From the NCBI GenBank assembly GCA_002350765.1, contig DEFK01000036.1, positions 1 to 52,829 on the forward strand: a DNA stretch of 52,829 nt, in the 5' to 3' direction. A program made the translations under genes and the position numbers. The notes beneath the pieces were generated by a model. It ran no database searches. It saw only the letters and a program-made list of their open reading frames with translations, and was not told the DNA's origin. The stretch is from Ruminococcaceae bacterium UBA2854 (GTDB taxonomy: Bacteria > Bacillota > Clostridia > Oscillospirales > Acutalibacteraceae). Below are positions 9,136-17,280 of the stretch, piece by piece (the first letter of the stretch is position 1; every line of letters begins with the position of its first letter).

Positions 9136-9549
9136 TCATTTATTTTTTCTTTGTCTTGTTTTTACTGATCTTTTTTGCTTTCTTGATTTATCGGTATTTA
9201 CTTCTTCAATCGTTTCTTTCGGAATCTCTTTTACTTCTATATTTTTAATCCTTTTATATCCCGAAAAAAACGGACTGAATAAAATAAATACTAAAACCGC
9301 GGTTATGCTTATAATTACCAGCGGAAATATTGAGGATATAAAATCAGCCGTAAGATTTAGTACAATAAGGTTAAGCGTTACCGCGACTGTTGCGACTATC
9401 AACGCTAAAACCGCGTAGCCTTTTATATTGCTTACCCTGAAATAATTCTTACAATGATAACACTCTATTATTTTTTCTTTCTTATTTTTTCTAACTTCCT
9501 TATAGCTGTAAACCGTCTTACAATAAGGACAAACAGGTAATTTGAACAT
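9136..9549 (-). CDS. Zinc-ribbon membrane protein (CXXC-~20-CXXC type)
   Basis: A 137-aa protein with an N-terminal four-Cys zinc ribbon: CPYC at 7-10 and CYHC at 30-33, separated by 19 residues, matching the small 'cxxc_20_cxxc' family as I recall it. Two hydrophobic segments (about 45-67 and 74-95) follow, then a basic cytoplasmic tail rich in K and R. The function is unknown. It begins 2 bases before the stop of the neighbouring zinc-ribbon gene region, and the shared architecture (ribbon, two helices, charged tail) suggests the pair arose by duplication and act together. Confidence 0.75.
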   Translation of the reverse strand: MFKLPVCPYCKTVYSYKEVRKNKKEKIIECYHCKNYFRVSNIKGYAVLALIVATVAVTLNLIVLNLTADFISSIFPLVIISITAVLVFILFSPFFSGYKRIKNIEVKEIPKETIEEVNTDKSRKQKRSVKTRQRKNK

Positions 9550-9551
9550 TT

Positions 9552-10268
9552 TTAAAACTTCCTGTTCGCGGTATATTTAGAGCCGTCAGGTTTTTTATTC
9601 TTTGTCTGAACCTTTCTTCTCGGAGCTATATCATCAAAATTATCTCTCTGATTATAATAGTCTACCTTTTCCTCGTATTCTTCCCTGTTTACTTGAGGTG
9701 TTACTCTCCTTAGCGGAGCTTCCGAGGATGACGCGTGAGCCTGCGTTACATCATTAATAATAGGTACGTAGTTTTTGTCCGCTATCTTTGTATTCTCGAG
9801 GTTATCCGAGTTTTCCTCATTGTTTCTAACGATTGTTGATTTTCTCTTTTCTTTTATACTGTCGAAAATATCCTTATTAAAGGTAAACTCTTTATCGAGA
9901 TCTATTTCATCTTCGTCGGGCAGGGGTTCATATTCATATTCAAACTCCTCCCGCTCCATATCGTGTTGATGGTATTTTTTAAGCGGTACGAATCTTATAA
10001 ATAAAGGAGTACAGAAATAGAAAACTGTAAGTATACCCGCGGTTATAATAACTCCCCAGAAGTTGTTATAATTTGACGAGCCGTTCCACACGAGTATAAA
10101 CATCAACACAAGCAGTACAACCGCTATAAATGCTACTATTAATCTGAAGTCTGTTTTTATTTTACTTTCCCTTTTACATCGGGAACAGGTATGGATACCT
10201 CTTTTTTTCTCGTGAAATGTTGTAAAATAAGATATTCTTCTTCCGCAGTACGGACAATATTTTCCCAT
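9552..10268 (-). CDS. Zinc-ribbon membrane protein with long charged tail
   Basis: A 238-aa protein starting at the ATG of MGKYCPYCGRR; a reading frame extension from an upstream TTG would translate through the R2 hairpin and is rejected. The four Cys of CPYCGRR and CSRCKRE form a zinc ribbon, followed by two hydrophobic helices (about 45-65 and 73-95) and a ~140-residue acidic then basic, low-complexity cytoplasmic tail. Function unknown. It has the same domain order as the next gene. Its ribosome-binding site AAGAAAGGAA lies beyond a 19-nt hairpin of the R2 leader, as in mreC and mrdA. Confidence 0.7.
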   Translation of the reverse strand: MGKYCPYCGRRISYFTTFHEKKRGIHTCSRCKRESKIKTDFRLIVAFIAVVLLVLMFILVWNGSSNYNNFWGVIITAGILTVFYFCTPLFIRFVPLKKYHQHDMEREEFEYEYEPLPDEDEIDLDKEFTFNKDIFDSIKEKRKSTIVRNNEENSDNLENTKIADKNYVPIINDVTQAHASSSEAPLRRVTPQVNREEYEEKVDYYNQRDNFDDIAPRRKVQTKNKKPDGSKYTANRKF

Positions 10269-10278
10269 TTTTTTAATT

Positions 10279-10373
10279 GTCCACGTCAAGCGTGAACTTT
10301 CCTTTCTTAATTGTCATATCCCCCTTACAACTGTTTTTCAGTCAAATTTTGGATATGGAGGATAAGTGCATCT
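10279..10373 (-). repeat. R2 leader repeat, copy upstream of the zinc-ribbon gene
   Basis: On the minus strand it reads TATCC..ATATCCAAAATTTGA...GGGGGATATGACA, AAGAAAGGAA (10298-10309), then the hairpin GTTCACGCTTGACGTGGAC (10279-10297), ten A/T bases and the ATG at 10268. The stem keeps pairing by a T-G wobble where mrdA has C-G. Confidence 0.8.
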
Positions 10374-10440
10374 ATATAATTCTTTATATTTTTTAATATA
10401 ATTGAGAAGATAAACTAATATATGTTTTTTCCTTATAAAT

Positions 10441-10689
10441 CTAATTTTTTATTCTCTTATAAAGCGTTGTTGCCGCCATCTGGCTTATATACACTTTAGT
10501 TTCGTTATTTTCCTTACATACTATAAATGACTTGGGAAGCTCGAAGCTGACATTTATTACTTCCCCGTTATTTTGCGCCTGTTTTAGAAAATTCCTTGTA
10601 TTTTTTGAGACAGTGGTATTATCGAGGTCGAATATTCCGATTATACTGTCCGCTCTTATAACCGTTTTCTCGCCCAAATGCAGATACAT
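10441..10689 (-). CDS. remB: Extracellular matrix regulator RemB (DUF370/YaaB)
   Basis: An 82-aa protein of the DUF370 family. It matches YaaB/RemB by sequence style (MYLHLGEKTVIRADSIIGIFDLDNTT) and by position: in Bacillus the same gene lies between recF and gyrB. Bacillus RemA/RemB take part in regulation of biofilm matrix genes; a DNA-binding role here is inferred from family. It overlaps the recF stop by one base, so translation is coupled. Confidence 0.85.
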   Translation of the reverse strand: MYLHLGEKTVIRADSIIGIFDLDNTTVSKNTRNFLKQAQNNGEVINVSFELPKSFIVCKENNETKVYISQMAATTLYKRIKN

Positions 10690-11786
10690 CAGGTAATATT
10701 TCCTTCCTTAACTAAAAACTTCTTTCCGTTTTTTAAACCTTCTTCTTCGCTTAACTCGCAGGTCGTTATAAAAACCTGATAATTCTTTATTTTATTAAGA
10801 AGAAAATCTCTGCGTTTATTATCAAGCTCCGATAGAACGTCGTCGAGCAGAATAACGGGATTCTCCCCTGTCAGCTCGCTCAGCACATTTGCCTCGGCAA
10901 GCTTTAGAGAAAGCACCGCGCTCCGCTGCTGTCCCTGTGAAGCGAACACCTTCGCTTTTCTACCGTTTATAATTATATTAAAATCATCTCTGTGCGGGCC
11001 TATATTTGTCAGCCCGCTCTGTATATCGTCTTTTTTGGATTTTTTTAAATACTCGCTGAATTTTTCGAATATTTCCTGTTCGCTGTCGCCGAATTTTGCC
11101 GAACAATTGGAGCTGTAAACTATTTGCAGCTTCTCCGTATTATCGGAAATACCGTAATGATATTTTTCGGCGTCGCTGGAAAGCTTATCTATATAAGAAA
11201 GCCTCTGGAAAATAATCTTCGCTCCGAGCGAGCATAGGGTATCATCCCAGATATCGAGAGTATCCCTGAGCTCGGGATGTCTGTATATATCCTTTAAAAG
11301 CGCGTTTCTCTGATTCAGCGTCTGGTTATACTTGGAAATAACTATAGCGTTTCTTAATTTTTCCCTGCATATAGCGCTGTCGATAAATCTTCTTCTCGCC
11401 GACGGCCCTCTTTTAACAAGAGTTAAATCCTCTGGGGAAAACACTACCGCGTTAAATTTCTCAATCAGGGATGCTGAAGAATTTTTCTTTACTCCGTTTA
11501 TTACTACTTCTTTTCTGTTATTATTAAAAATAATCTCGGCTTCCTGTTCCCTGTTCTGCGAGAAAAAAGTTGCTTTGATTTTTGCGAACTTTTCGCCGAA
11601 TTTTATAAACTCGTTTTCTTTAGCTCCTTTAAAGCTGTGTCCTCCGCAAAAAAGCCATAATACTTCAAGCACATTGGTTTTTCCCTGGGCGTTATTTCCG
11701 TAAAAAACGTTGATTTTCTCGCCGGGTTCGATTTTATTATCAACAAGATTTCTGTAATTCTTAAATTCTAAACTTCTTACGTACAA
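10689..11786 (-). CDS. recF: DNA replication and repair protein RecF
   Basis: A 365-aa SMC-like ATPase that loads RecA at gaps. Walker A is GNNAQGKT (30-37), the ABC signature is SQGQQRSAVLSLKLAE and Walker B is PVILLDDVLSELD, with GPHRDDF upstream of the signature as is typical. It lies in the conserved dnaA-dnaN-S4-recF block, 14 nt after the S4 gene and overlapping remB. Confidence 0.96.
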   Translation of the reverse strand: MYVRSLEFKNYRNLVDNKIEPGEKINVFYGNNAQGKTNVLEVLWLFCGGHSFKGAKENEFIKFGEKFAKIKATFFSQNREQEAEIIFNNNRKEVVINGVKKNSSASLIEKFNAVVFSPEDLTLVKRGPSARRRFIDSAICREKLRNAIVISKYNQTLNQRNALLKDIYRHPELRDTLDIWDDTLCSLGAKIIFQRLSYIDKLSSDAEKYHYGISDNTEKLQIVYSSNCSAKFGDSEQEIFEKFSEYLKKSKKDDIQSGLTNIGPHRDDFNIIINGRKAKVFASQGQQRSAVLSLKLAEANVLSELTGENPVILLDDVLSELDNKRRDFLLNKIKNYQVFITTCELSEEEGLKNGKKFLVKEGNIT

Positions 11787-11800
11787 TTTCTTTTCCTAAC

Positions 11801-12013
11801 TTATACAAAAACCGCTTTTATTTCCTTATTATTATACTTGATCACATCGCCGTCTTTTACTTTTTTACCGCGCATGGTACAAACCTCGCCGTTTAACTCA
11901 ACTTCTCCGTTTTGCACCGCCATCTTAGCGTGGCCGCCTGTCATACAAAGTCCGGAATACTTTAAAATATCCTGCAGCTTAATATACTCGCCCTGAATCT
12001 TTATATTATCCAT
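11801..12013 (-). CDS. rlbA: S4-domain RNA-binding protein (YaaA/RlbA type)
   Basis: A 70-aa protein consisting of one S4 RNA-binding domain, with the pattern LQDILKYSGLCMTGGHAKMAVQNGEVELNGE. In Bacillus the equivalent yaaA lies between dnaN and recF and is linked to ribosome biogenesis. It overlaps the end of dnaN by 8 bases, so the two are translationally coupled. Confidence 0.88.
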   Translation of the reverse strand: MDNIKIQGEYIKLQDILKYSGLCMTGGHAKMAVQNGEVELNGEVCTMRGKKVKDGDVIKYNNKEIKAVFV

Positions 12014-13109
12014 TTGCGAGCCTCATCGGAACGACCAGACTAATAAAGCTGTCACCCTTAACAGGTTTTATAATCATCGGAGAAAGTCCGCCGTTTAAAG
12101 TGATCTTAACCTCGTCGGCATCAATATTCTTCAGCGCGTCGAGCATATATCTATTATTAAATCCGATTTCTACATCTTCACCGTTTACGGGAGCGGAAAT
12201 TACATCATTCGCCTTACCGATAGTTGATGTACATGAAAGGTGGATTTCATCGCCCGAGAAATTACATCTTACGGGACTTTGCAGCTTATCAATATTTAAA
12301 AGCGCCATACGGTCTACCGAGTTGATAAGAAGTCTTGTATTAACTACTACCTCGGTCTTACCTGATTTCGGAATAGTGCTGTTATAATCAAGGAAAGTAC
12401 CCTCGATAAGTCTTGAGATTACGCTGTACTCCCCTATCTTGAACATAATATTTCTCTGACCTACGCTTATATAAACATTTTCTTCTTCATTTCCGAGTAT
12501 CTTTAAAACTTCCTGCTGGGTTTTACCCGGAACAACAAACTGTGAGCTGACGTCGCTGTCAACTTCCTCCTGGCGGATAGCCATTCTGTAACCGTCGATA
12601 GCTACAATTTTAAACACCTTATTCTCAATCTCAAAAAGAGATCCTGTATAAATAGGCTTTGAGTTATTATCGGAAACAGCGTAAACTGTCTGTCTTATCA
12701 TTTCCTTTAAAATTTCGCCGTTGATTTCAAATCCCTCTGTCTCCTCAAATTTTGGGAGGTCGGGATATTCGGCGGAATTCATTCCTACAATCTGGTAATC
12801 GGCGTGACCGCTGGTTATATAAGTAATCATTCTGTCGTCTGTTTCGATACAAACTACTTCCTCGGGAAGCTTTCTTACGATTTCGGAGAAATATTTTGAG
12901 CTTACTACAATTTCTCCCTGCTCGGAAACAGTAGCGTCTACGCTTGTATTAATACCGATTTCAAGATCATATCCCGAAATAGTAATCTTAGAGCCGTAAG
13001 CCTTAATAAGAATACCTTCTAAAGCGGGTATTGACGCTTTGGATGAAACAGCTCTCGATACTACGGAAACCGCTTCGGCTAAGTCACTTCTTAAAACACT
13101 TATTTTCAT
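12006..13109 (-). CDS. dnaN: DNA polymerase III beta sliding clamp
   Basis: A 367-aa ring-forming processivity clamp of three similar domains. It has full family length and the canonical C-terminal FISLVVPMRL stretch that lines the binding pocket for clamp-binding peptides. It starts at an ATG behind a GAGGT site and leads the dnaN-rlbA-recF-remB operon away from the origin. Confidence 0.96.
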   Translation of the reverse strand: MKISVLRSDLAEAVSVVSRAVSSKASIPALEGILIKAYGSKITISGYDLEIGINTSVDATVSEQGEIVVSSKYFSEIVRKLPEEVVCIETDDRMITYITSGHADYQIVGMNSAEYPDLPKFEETEGFEINGEILKEMIRQTVYAVSDNNSKPIYTGSLFEIENKVFKIVAIDGYRMAIRQEEVDSDVSSQFVVPGKTQQEVLKILGNEEENVYISVGQRNIMFKIGEYSVISRLIEGTFLDYNSTIPKSGKTEVVVNTRLLINSVDRMALLNIDKLQSPVRCNFSGDEIHLSCTSTIGKANDVISAPVNGEDVEIGFNNRYMLDALKNIDADEVKITLNGGLSPMIIKPVKGDSFISLVVPMRLANG

Positions 13110-13206
13110 ACTTATATAACCTCAATTCTTTATCAATTTATAATTTACAGATATAATTTTTTAATATAAAATCTTTCAACAATATTTTTAACAATCAACA
13201 TTTTAA

Positions 13207-13338
13207 TTTCCACATACGGTGGAAAGATTTGGAAGTAAGGAAAAAGTTTCCACAATTTTAACATTTTAAGAATAATAACTTGATGTTAAAAAATTTATTT
13301 ATAGCGCGAAAAAATTAGAATTTCCACAATTCCCCACA
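13207..13338 (+). promoter_or_regulatory. DnaA-box cluster
   Basis: Four forward boxes close to TTWTCCACA (positions 13207, 13247, 13321, 13330) and one inverted. The first forward and the inverted box form the palindrome TTTCCACatacGGTGGAAA. The last two are directly adjacent and lead into the trio tract. Confidence 0.7.
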
Positions 13339-13356
13339 CCCTACTACTACTACTAT
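13339..13356 (+). promoter_or_regulatory. DnaA-trio tract of the unwinding element
   Basis: Repeated TAC triplets, five in phase counting the final TAT, follow the paired DnaA boxes through a short C-rich spacer. In Bacillus such trios guide a DnaA filament onto one strand. Here the tract points toward dnaA. Confidence 0.7.
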
Positions 13357-13486
13357 TTTAATACGAGTAGATAGGTTGATATTAAATAAAAGTTTATTTC
13401 CCGACCATTAAGTCAGATAGGAAATAACATTCATCGTTCCTATTTAAAATCAATTCCCTATCAAGTTATCTAACCCTATCAAATAT
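13357..13486 (+). repeat. oriC R1 repeat, copy A
   Basis: Begins TTTTAATACGAGTAGATAGG and includes TTTCCCGACCATTAAGTCAG, CATCGTTCCTAT and CCCTATCAAGTTAT. The GATAGGAA...TTCCTATT arms can pair. Tandem with copy B. Confidence 0.8.
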
Positions 13487-13612
13487 TTTTAATACGAGTA
13501 GAAAGGTTGTTTTTATTGAAAACTTTTCTTCCCGACATTTAAGTCAGATAAAAAATAACATTCCTCGTTCCTTTATAACCTCTATTCCCTATCAAGATAT
13601 ATTTTCTACTAA
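13487..13612 (+). repeat. oriC R1 repeat, copy B
   Basis: Direct repeat of copy A: TTTTTAATACGAGTAGAAAGG, CTTCCCGACATTTAAGTCAG, CCTCGTTCCT and TTCCCTATCAAGATAT occur in the same order and near-identical spacing. Confidence 0.8.
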
Positions 13613-13689
13613 CATAATAAATAATTAATTATTAATAAAAATAGAAAATCAATTATATTACTCTTATCCCCTGCTTATTAAAACTAATA

Positions 13690-13820
13690 ATTTGACAGGA
13701 TAAATAACTTCATAGGGACTTAATATTAGATAGGAACGATGGAAAAAATTAATTAATAGAAGTTTAAGGTTGGGAATTTAACATTTATTCCCTATCTAAA
13801 GTTTCTTCTCGTATTAAAAT
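13690..13820 (-). repeat. oriC R1 repeat, inverted copy C
   Basis: On the minus strand it reads TTTTAATACGAGAAGAAAC, ATTCCCAACCTTAA, CATCGTTCCTATCTAA, TCCCTATGAAGTTAT and CCTGTCAAATTA in the same order as copy A, so it faces the two tandem copies. Confidence 0.7.
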
Positions 13821-13821
13821 A

Positions 13822-15129
13822 TTAAGATGAGCAGTTTTTGATAATGTCTTCTATGATTGAGCGGAGGTTGGAATCCTTTTTCATTTTCTTGGTAGTTGTA
13901 TCAATCGCGTACTTAACGGTAGAATGATCTCTTCCGCCGAATTCCTGTCCTATTTTTTCCTGAGTCAGCGTAGTCATCTCATTAATAATATAAATAGCTA
14001 CCTGACGAGGACCGCTTATATAAGCGCTTCTGTTTTTAGAGCTTCTTAAATCTTCAACAGATACGTTGAAAGTTCTCGCGACTTCCTCGGTAATCTTTTC
14101 AACAGTCACCTCGGGAGGGGTATCATTATTAAGAATATCGGCGATAATATTCTGTACCGACTTAATAGAAGGCTTTTCGCCGTCAAGATTATTCTTAGCT
14201 TTTATTTTCTTAACCGTTCCCTCGAGCTGACGAATATTATTTTTAACATTATTAGCAATATACTCGCAGACGTCGTTAGGAATTTCGATATCCATAATCT
14301 CAGCCTTGCGCTTAATAATAGCTATACGTGTTTCAATATCGGGCGGCTGAATATCCGCGATAAGTCCCATCTCGAATCTTCCTCTTAATCTGTCGTCAAG
14401 AGTTTTGATCTCCTTGGGAGGACGGTCGGATGTAAGTATTATCTGCTTCTGGTCAAGATAAAGAGTTTCAAAAGTATGGAAGAATTCTTCCTGTGTACTC
14501 TCTTTACCGCCGATAAACTGAACGTCATCTACCAAAAGCACATCCGCGTAACGATATTTCTGTCTGAATTCGGACATATTGGCTCTATGTAAGGATTCGA
14601 TAAGCTCGTTTGTAAAGTCATCGCCCTTTACATAGCAGATAGATTTAGAAGCGTCATTCTTTTTAATCTCGTTTCCTATAGCGTAAAGTAAATGAGTTTT
14701 TCCGAGTCCCGAATTACCGTAAAGGAAAAGAGGATTATAAGCCTTCGACGGATTCTGAGCTACCGCGAGACAAGCGGCGTGCGCGAATTTATTGGAGTTG
14801 CCTACGATAAAAGTATCGAAGGTATATTCATATCCGTTGTCGGTAATATCAGTTTCTTTTTCCTCTTTTATATCGTCGCTCGGAATAGTAAACTCAACTT
14901 TAATATCTGAGTCAAATACGGCTTTAAAGGATTCTTCCAGTAAAACCTTATAGCAGCGTTCCAGCGTCTGTCGATGAAAATCGTTAGGAACTAATAAAAC
15001 GGCGGTCTTTTTATCAAAATCAAGACCTACAGGTTCAATTTTGCTTATCCAGGTATTATACGCGATATCGGTCATTTCTCTTTTACAATAATCGCAGATA
15101 ACAACCCACGCTTCTTTAAAATTTTCCAT
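13822..15129 (-). CDS. dnaA: Chromosomal replication initiator DnaA
   Basis: A 435-aa AAA+ initiator. Domain I is at about 1-80. The AAA+ domain III has Walker A GNSGLGKT (138-145) and Walker B LLVDDVQF near 198-205. Domain IV ends with the DnaA-box-binding signature GGRDHSTVKYA. It binds the boxes in the adjacent gap and opens the duplex. It starts at an ATG about 110 nt downstream of a good promoter and is transcribed toward oriC. Confidence 0.97.
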   Translation of the reverse strand: MENFKEAWVVICDYCKREMTDIAYNTWISKIEPVGLDFDKKTAVLLVPNDFHRQTLERCYKVLLEESFKAVFDSDIKVEFTIPSDDIKEEKETDITDNGYEYTFDTFIVGNSNKFAHAACLAVAQNPSKAYNPLFLYGNSGLGKTHLLYAIGNEIKKNDASKSICYVKGDDFTNELIESLHRANMSEFRQKYRYADVLLVDDVQFIGGKESTQEEFFHTFETLYLDQKQIILTSDRPPKEIKTLDDRLRGRFEMGLIADIQPPDIETRIAIIKRKAEIMDIEIPNDVCEYIANNVKNNIRQLEGTVKKIKAKNNLDGEKPSIKSVQNIIADILNNDTPPEVTVEKITEEVARTFNVSVEDLRSSKNRSAYISGPRQVAIYIINEMTTLTQEKIGQEFGGRDHSTVKYAIDTTTKKMKKDSNLRSIIEDIIKNCSS

Positions 15130-15244
15130 AATATTTTTTCTGTTTTTCCCTTCTTATTTAATTTCTTAAACTTTCTAAAGCGGTAAATTTTGAACTTTAA
15201 ACAATAAAAAAACAGTCCAAACTTCTCCACTATAAACCTTTAAC

Positions 15245-15273
15245 ATTATATCAAATTTTCTTTTAAAATGCAA
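15245..15273 (-). promoter_or_regulatory. dnaA promoter
   Basis: On the minus strand TTGCAT (15268-15273), 17 bp, TATAAT (15245-15250). The implied start gives a leader of about 105 nt. I see no clear DnaA box overlapping it. Confidence 0.65.
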
Positions 15274-15424
15274 TTAAAAAATTGTAATATTATAAGTATA
15301 TATATAACATATTTATAGGAAAAAATTTTTTGTTTTAAAAAAGCTATTTTTATTGTGTGTGCAAATACGCATAAATACTATATATTGTGGTTTTTTTATT
15401 TTAAAAAAATTATTAAAAAATTAG

Positions 15425-15453
15425 TTGACGAAATCGGGATTTTATACTATAAT
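15425..15453 (+). promoter_or_regulatory. rpmH operon promoter
   Basis: TTGACG (15425-15430), 17-bp spacer, TATAAT (15448-15453), a near-consensus sigma-A promoter about 50 nt before the rpmH start codon. Confidence 0.8.
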
Positions 15454-15503
15454 AGCTTAGTACATGTATTTGTAATACTATGTCCGAAAGGAGGTCATTA
15501 AAA

Positions 15504-15638
15504 ATGAAGAGAACATACCAGCCTAAAAAACTCCACAGAAAAAAAGAACACGGATTTATGAAGAGAATGTCTACTCGTAACGGAAGAAAGGTACTTGCGA
15601 GAAGAAGAGCTAAAGGAAGAAAAAGGTTGTCATATTAA
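15504..15638 (+). CDS. rpmH: 50S ribosomal protein L34
   Basis: A 44-aa, very basic protein that fits bacterial L34 in length and sequence (starts MKRTYQPKKLHRKKEHGF, ends RAKGRKRLSY). The ATG has an AAAGGAGG site 10 nt upstream. It is the first gene of the conserved rpmH-rnpA-yidD-yidC-jag-mnmE-mnmG-rsmG block. Confidence 0.97.
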   Translation: MKRTYQPKKLHRKKEHGFMKRMSTRNGRKVLARRRAKGRKRLSY

Positions 15639-15643
15639 TATAA

Positions 15644-15668
15644 GGCCACTTTCTTTGTGGTCTTTATT
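15644..15668 (+). terminator. Weak terminator/attenuator after rpmH
   Basis: Six-bp stem GGCCAC/GTGGTC with one G-T pair, then TTTATTT. It would make rpmH mRNA more abundant than rnpA. Confidence 0.5.
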
Positions 15669-15701
15669 TCTTAGTTGGGAAATATCAGATCAGGTGGTTA
15701 A

Positions 15702-16034
15702 ATGAATAAGGCTGATACCTTAAAGCTTAACAGGGAGTTTTCTTTTCTATACAGAAAAGGAAAAACAATCGTAACTCCCGTGGTAGTTGTATATTATAAT
15801 AAAACCAGGAAAAATAATATTCGATACGGAATAACCACCGGAAAAAAGATAGGAAACGCAGTTAAGCGTAATCGCGCCAGAAGAATAATAAGAGCGGCTT
15901 TTACAGAGTTAATCCCCGAAATAAAAGGAAGTTACGATTTTGTACTTGTAGCGAGAGGGAAAACACCTTACGTAAAAAGCAGCGATATTCAAAAAGTTAT
16001 GAAAAAAATGTTTAAAGAAAATAATCTGATATGA
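15702..16034 (+). CDS. rnpA: Ribonuclease P protein component
   Basis: A 110-aa basic protein that with RNase P RNA removes 5' leaders of pre-tRNAs. The family RNR motif region is clear: GNAVKRNRARRIIRAAF, preceded by the FxxLYRKGKT stretch. It overlaps the start of yidD by 4 bases. Confidence 0.96.
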   Translation: MNKADTLKLNREFSFLYRKGKTIVTPVVVVYYNKTRKNNIRYGITTGKKIGNAVKRNRARRIIRAAFTELIPEIKGSYDFVLVARGKTPYVKSSDIQKVMKKMFKENNLI

Positions 16035-16270
16035 AAAGAATACTAATAGGCTCTGTCAGATTTTACCAAAAGAATATTTCGTCGAGGACTCCTCCTAGAT
16101 GCAAATATTATCCAACATGTTCGCACTACGCGATAGAAGCAATACAAATACACGGCGCTTTTAAAGGTTTTTTTCTTGCTATTTGGCGGATTTTAAGATG
16201 TAATCCCTTTTCAAGGGGCGGAGTAGATCCCGTACCCGAAAAAAGAATAAAAGGGAAAAAGAGAGGTTAA
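16031..16270 (+). CDS. yidD: Membrane protein insertion efficiency factor YidD
   Basis: A 79-aa protein with the family core SSRTPPRCKYYPTCSHYAIEAI and GAFKGFFLAIWRILRCNPFSRGGVDPV, including the conserved Cys residues. It aids YidC-dependent insertion at the membrane. ATG overlaps rnpA, and yidC follows after 5 nt. Confidence 0.95.
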   Translation: MKRILIGSVRFYQKNISSRTPPRCKYYPTCSHYAIEAIQIHGAFKGFFLAIWRILRCNPFSRGGVDPVPEKRIKGKKRG

Positions 16271-16275
16271 CCTTA

Positions 16276-17262
16276 GTGCAAATTTTCGGTTTTTTTGGTA
16301 GTATTTTAGGATACTTACTCTGGGGTTTGTTTTACGTATTTCAGAACTTCGGAGTTTCGATTATAATTTTTACCATTATAATTAAATTTGTATTATTTCC
16401 TTTTTCGGTTAAACAGCAGAAAAGTATGGCAAGTACCGCCAAACTTCAGAAAAAGCAGAAGGAAATAAGAGAAAAATACGCTAACAATAAGCAGAAAGCT
16501 AACGAAGAAATACAGAAACTTTACGAAAAAGAAGGAGTAAGTCCCGCCGGCGGATGTCTTACAAGTATAGTACCTATGTTTATTATGCTTGGAATTTTCT
16601 ACGCGGTTGCTTATCCTCTTACAAATACACTTCATATTGACGCTAAAATAGTTGAAGAAGCTACGAAATTTATTAATTCCTTACCCGGATTCTCGGCTAC
16701 AGGCTCGTCTGTAATGGGAACGGGTGTGAATTATCAGGAAATTTCTCTTGTAAGAGCTTTGGCTAACTCGAAAGAGCTTATAGGACAGTTATTTACTTCG
16801 GGAAATGACGCCGCGAATGTTGAAATGTTCGTAAACGGATTTAATTTTGCGGGATTCAATCTCCTTATAAGTCCTAACAGCCAGGGAATATTCTCGATAT
16901 ATATTCTTATTCCCGTACTCTGTTTCTTAACTTCGGTAGCGACATCCTTAATTACGATGAAGGTAAACGGAAACGCCCAGTCTCAGCAGGGATGTATGAA
17001 GGTTATGTTTATAGGACTTCCGCTGTTTTCGGCGTGGATCGCTTTTTCGGTTCCCGCGGCGGTTGGTTTCTATTGGATTTGTAACTCTGTATTCTCACTT
17101 GTGCAGACGCTAATTATGGGTAAATTCTACAGTCCCGATTCTCTTATCGCTAAAGGAGAAGCCCAGCATGTAGCTCTCTTAGAGCAGCAGGAGGCTTTGG
17201 TAAAGTCGGAATACGCTCCTGTCTATAACTCGGGAGATAATAAAAACAAGAAAAAGAAGTAA
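16276..17262 (+). CDS. yidC: Membrane protein insertase YidC/OxaA
   Basis: A 328-aa insertase of the Gram-positive type with about five transmembrane segments and a basic C-terminal tail (NKNKKKK) expected to contact ribosomes. A GTG start is used. The first helix carries IIIKFVLFPFSVKQQKS, where Lys37 sits at the place of the usual groove Arg. The cytoplasmic hairpin (about 45-85) is charged, followed by GVSPAGGCLTSIVPMFI. No cleaved lipoprotein signal is seen. The extracytoplasmic loop at about 120-190 is longer than usual. Confidence 0.94.
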   Translation: MQIFGFFGSILGYLLWGLFYVFQNFGVSIIIFTIIIKFVLFPFSVKQQKSMASTAKLQKKQKEIREKYANNKQKANEEIQKLYEKEGVSPAGGCLTSIVPMFIMLGIFYAVAYPLTNTLHIDAKIVEEATKFINSLPGFSATGSSVMGTGVNYQEISLVRALANSKELIGQLFTSGNDAANVEMFVNGFNFAGFNLLISPNSQGIFSIYILIPVLCFLTSVATSLITMKVNGNAQSQQGCMKVMFIGLPLFSAWIAFSVPAAVGFYWICNSVFSLVQTLIMGKFYSPDSLIAKGEAQHVALLEQQEALVKSEYAPVYNSGDNKNKKKK

Positions 17263-17280
17263 TATAAATAGAGGTAAAAA

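Larger units (their letters stand above)
13110..13821. other. oriC: Chromosomal replication origin (oriC), dnaN-dnaA intergenic region
   Basis: A 712-bp AT-rich gap without genes. From the dnaN side it contains DnaA-box-like TTTCCACAT (13207-13215), TTTCCACAA (13247-13255), TTTCCACAA (13321-13329) and TTCCCCACA (13330-13338), an inverted TTTCCACC (13218-13225), and a CTACTACTACTACTA tract (13340-13354) abutting the last box after a CC spacer. This box-GC-trio layout is that of the Bacillus unwinding element. Two tandem ~130-bp repeats and one inverted copy fill the rest up to dnaA. Origin identity rests on boxes, trio and gene context, not on experiment. Confidence 0.85.
15130..15503. other. 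dnaA-rpmH divergent intergenic region
   Basis: A 374-bp very AT-rich gap between the divergent dnaA and rpmH transcripts. It contains their two promoters and long A/T tracts. No convincing DnaA box or gene is visible. Confidence 0.6.

Noticed and set aside
10269..10289. TTG start extending the zinc-ribbon gene by seven codons
   Set aside because: The TTG lies within the R2 hairpin; the ATG after it matches the placement in mreC and mrdA.
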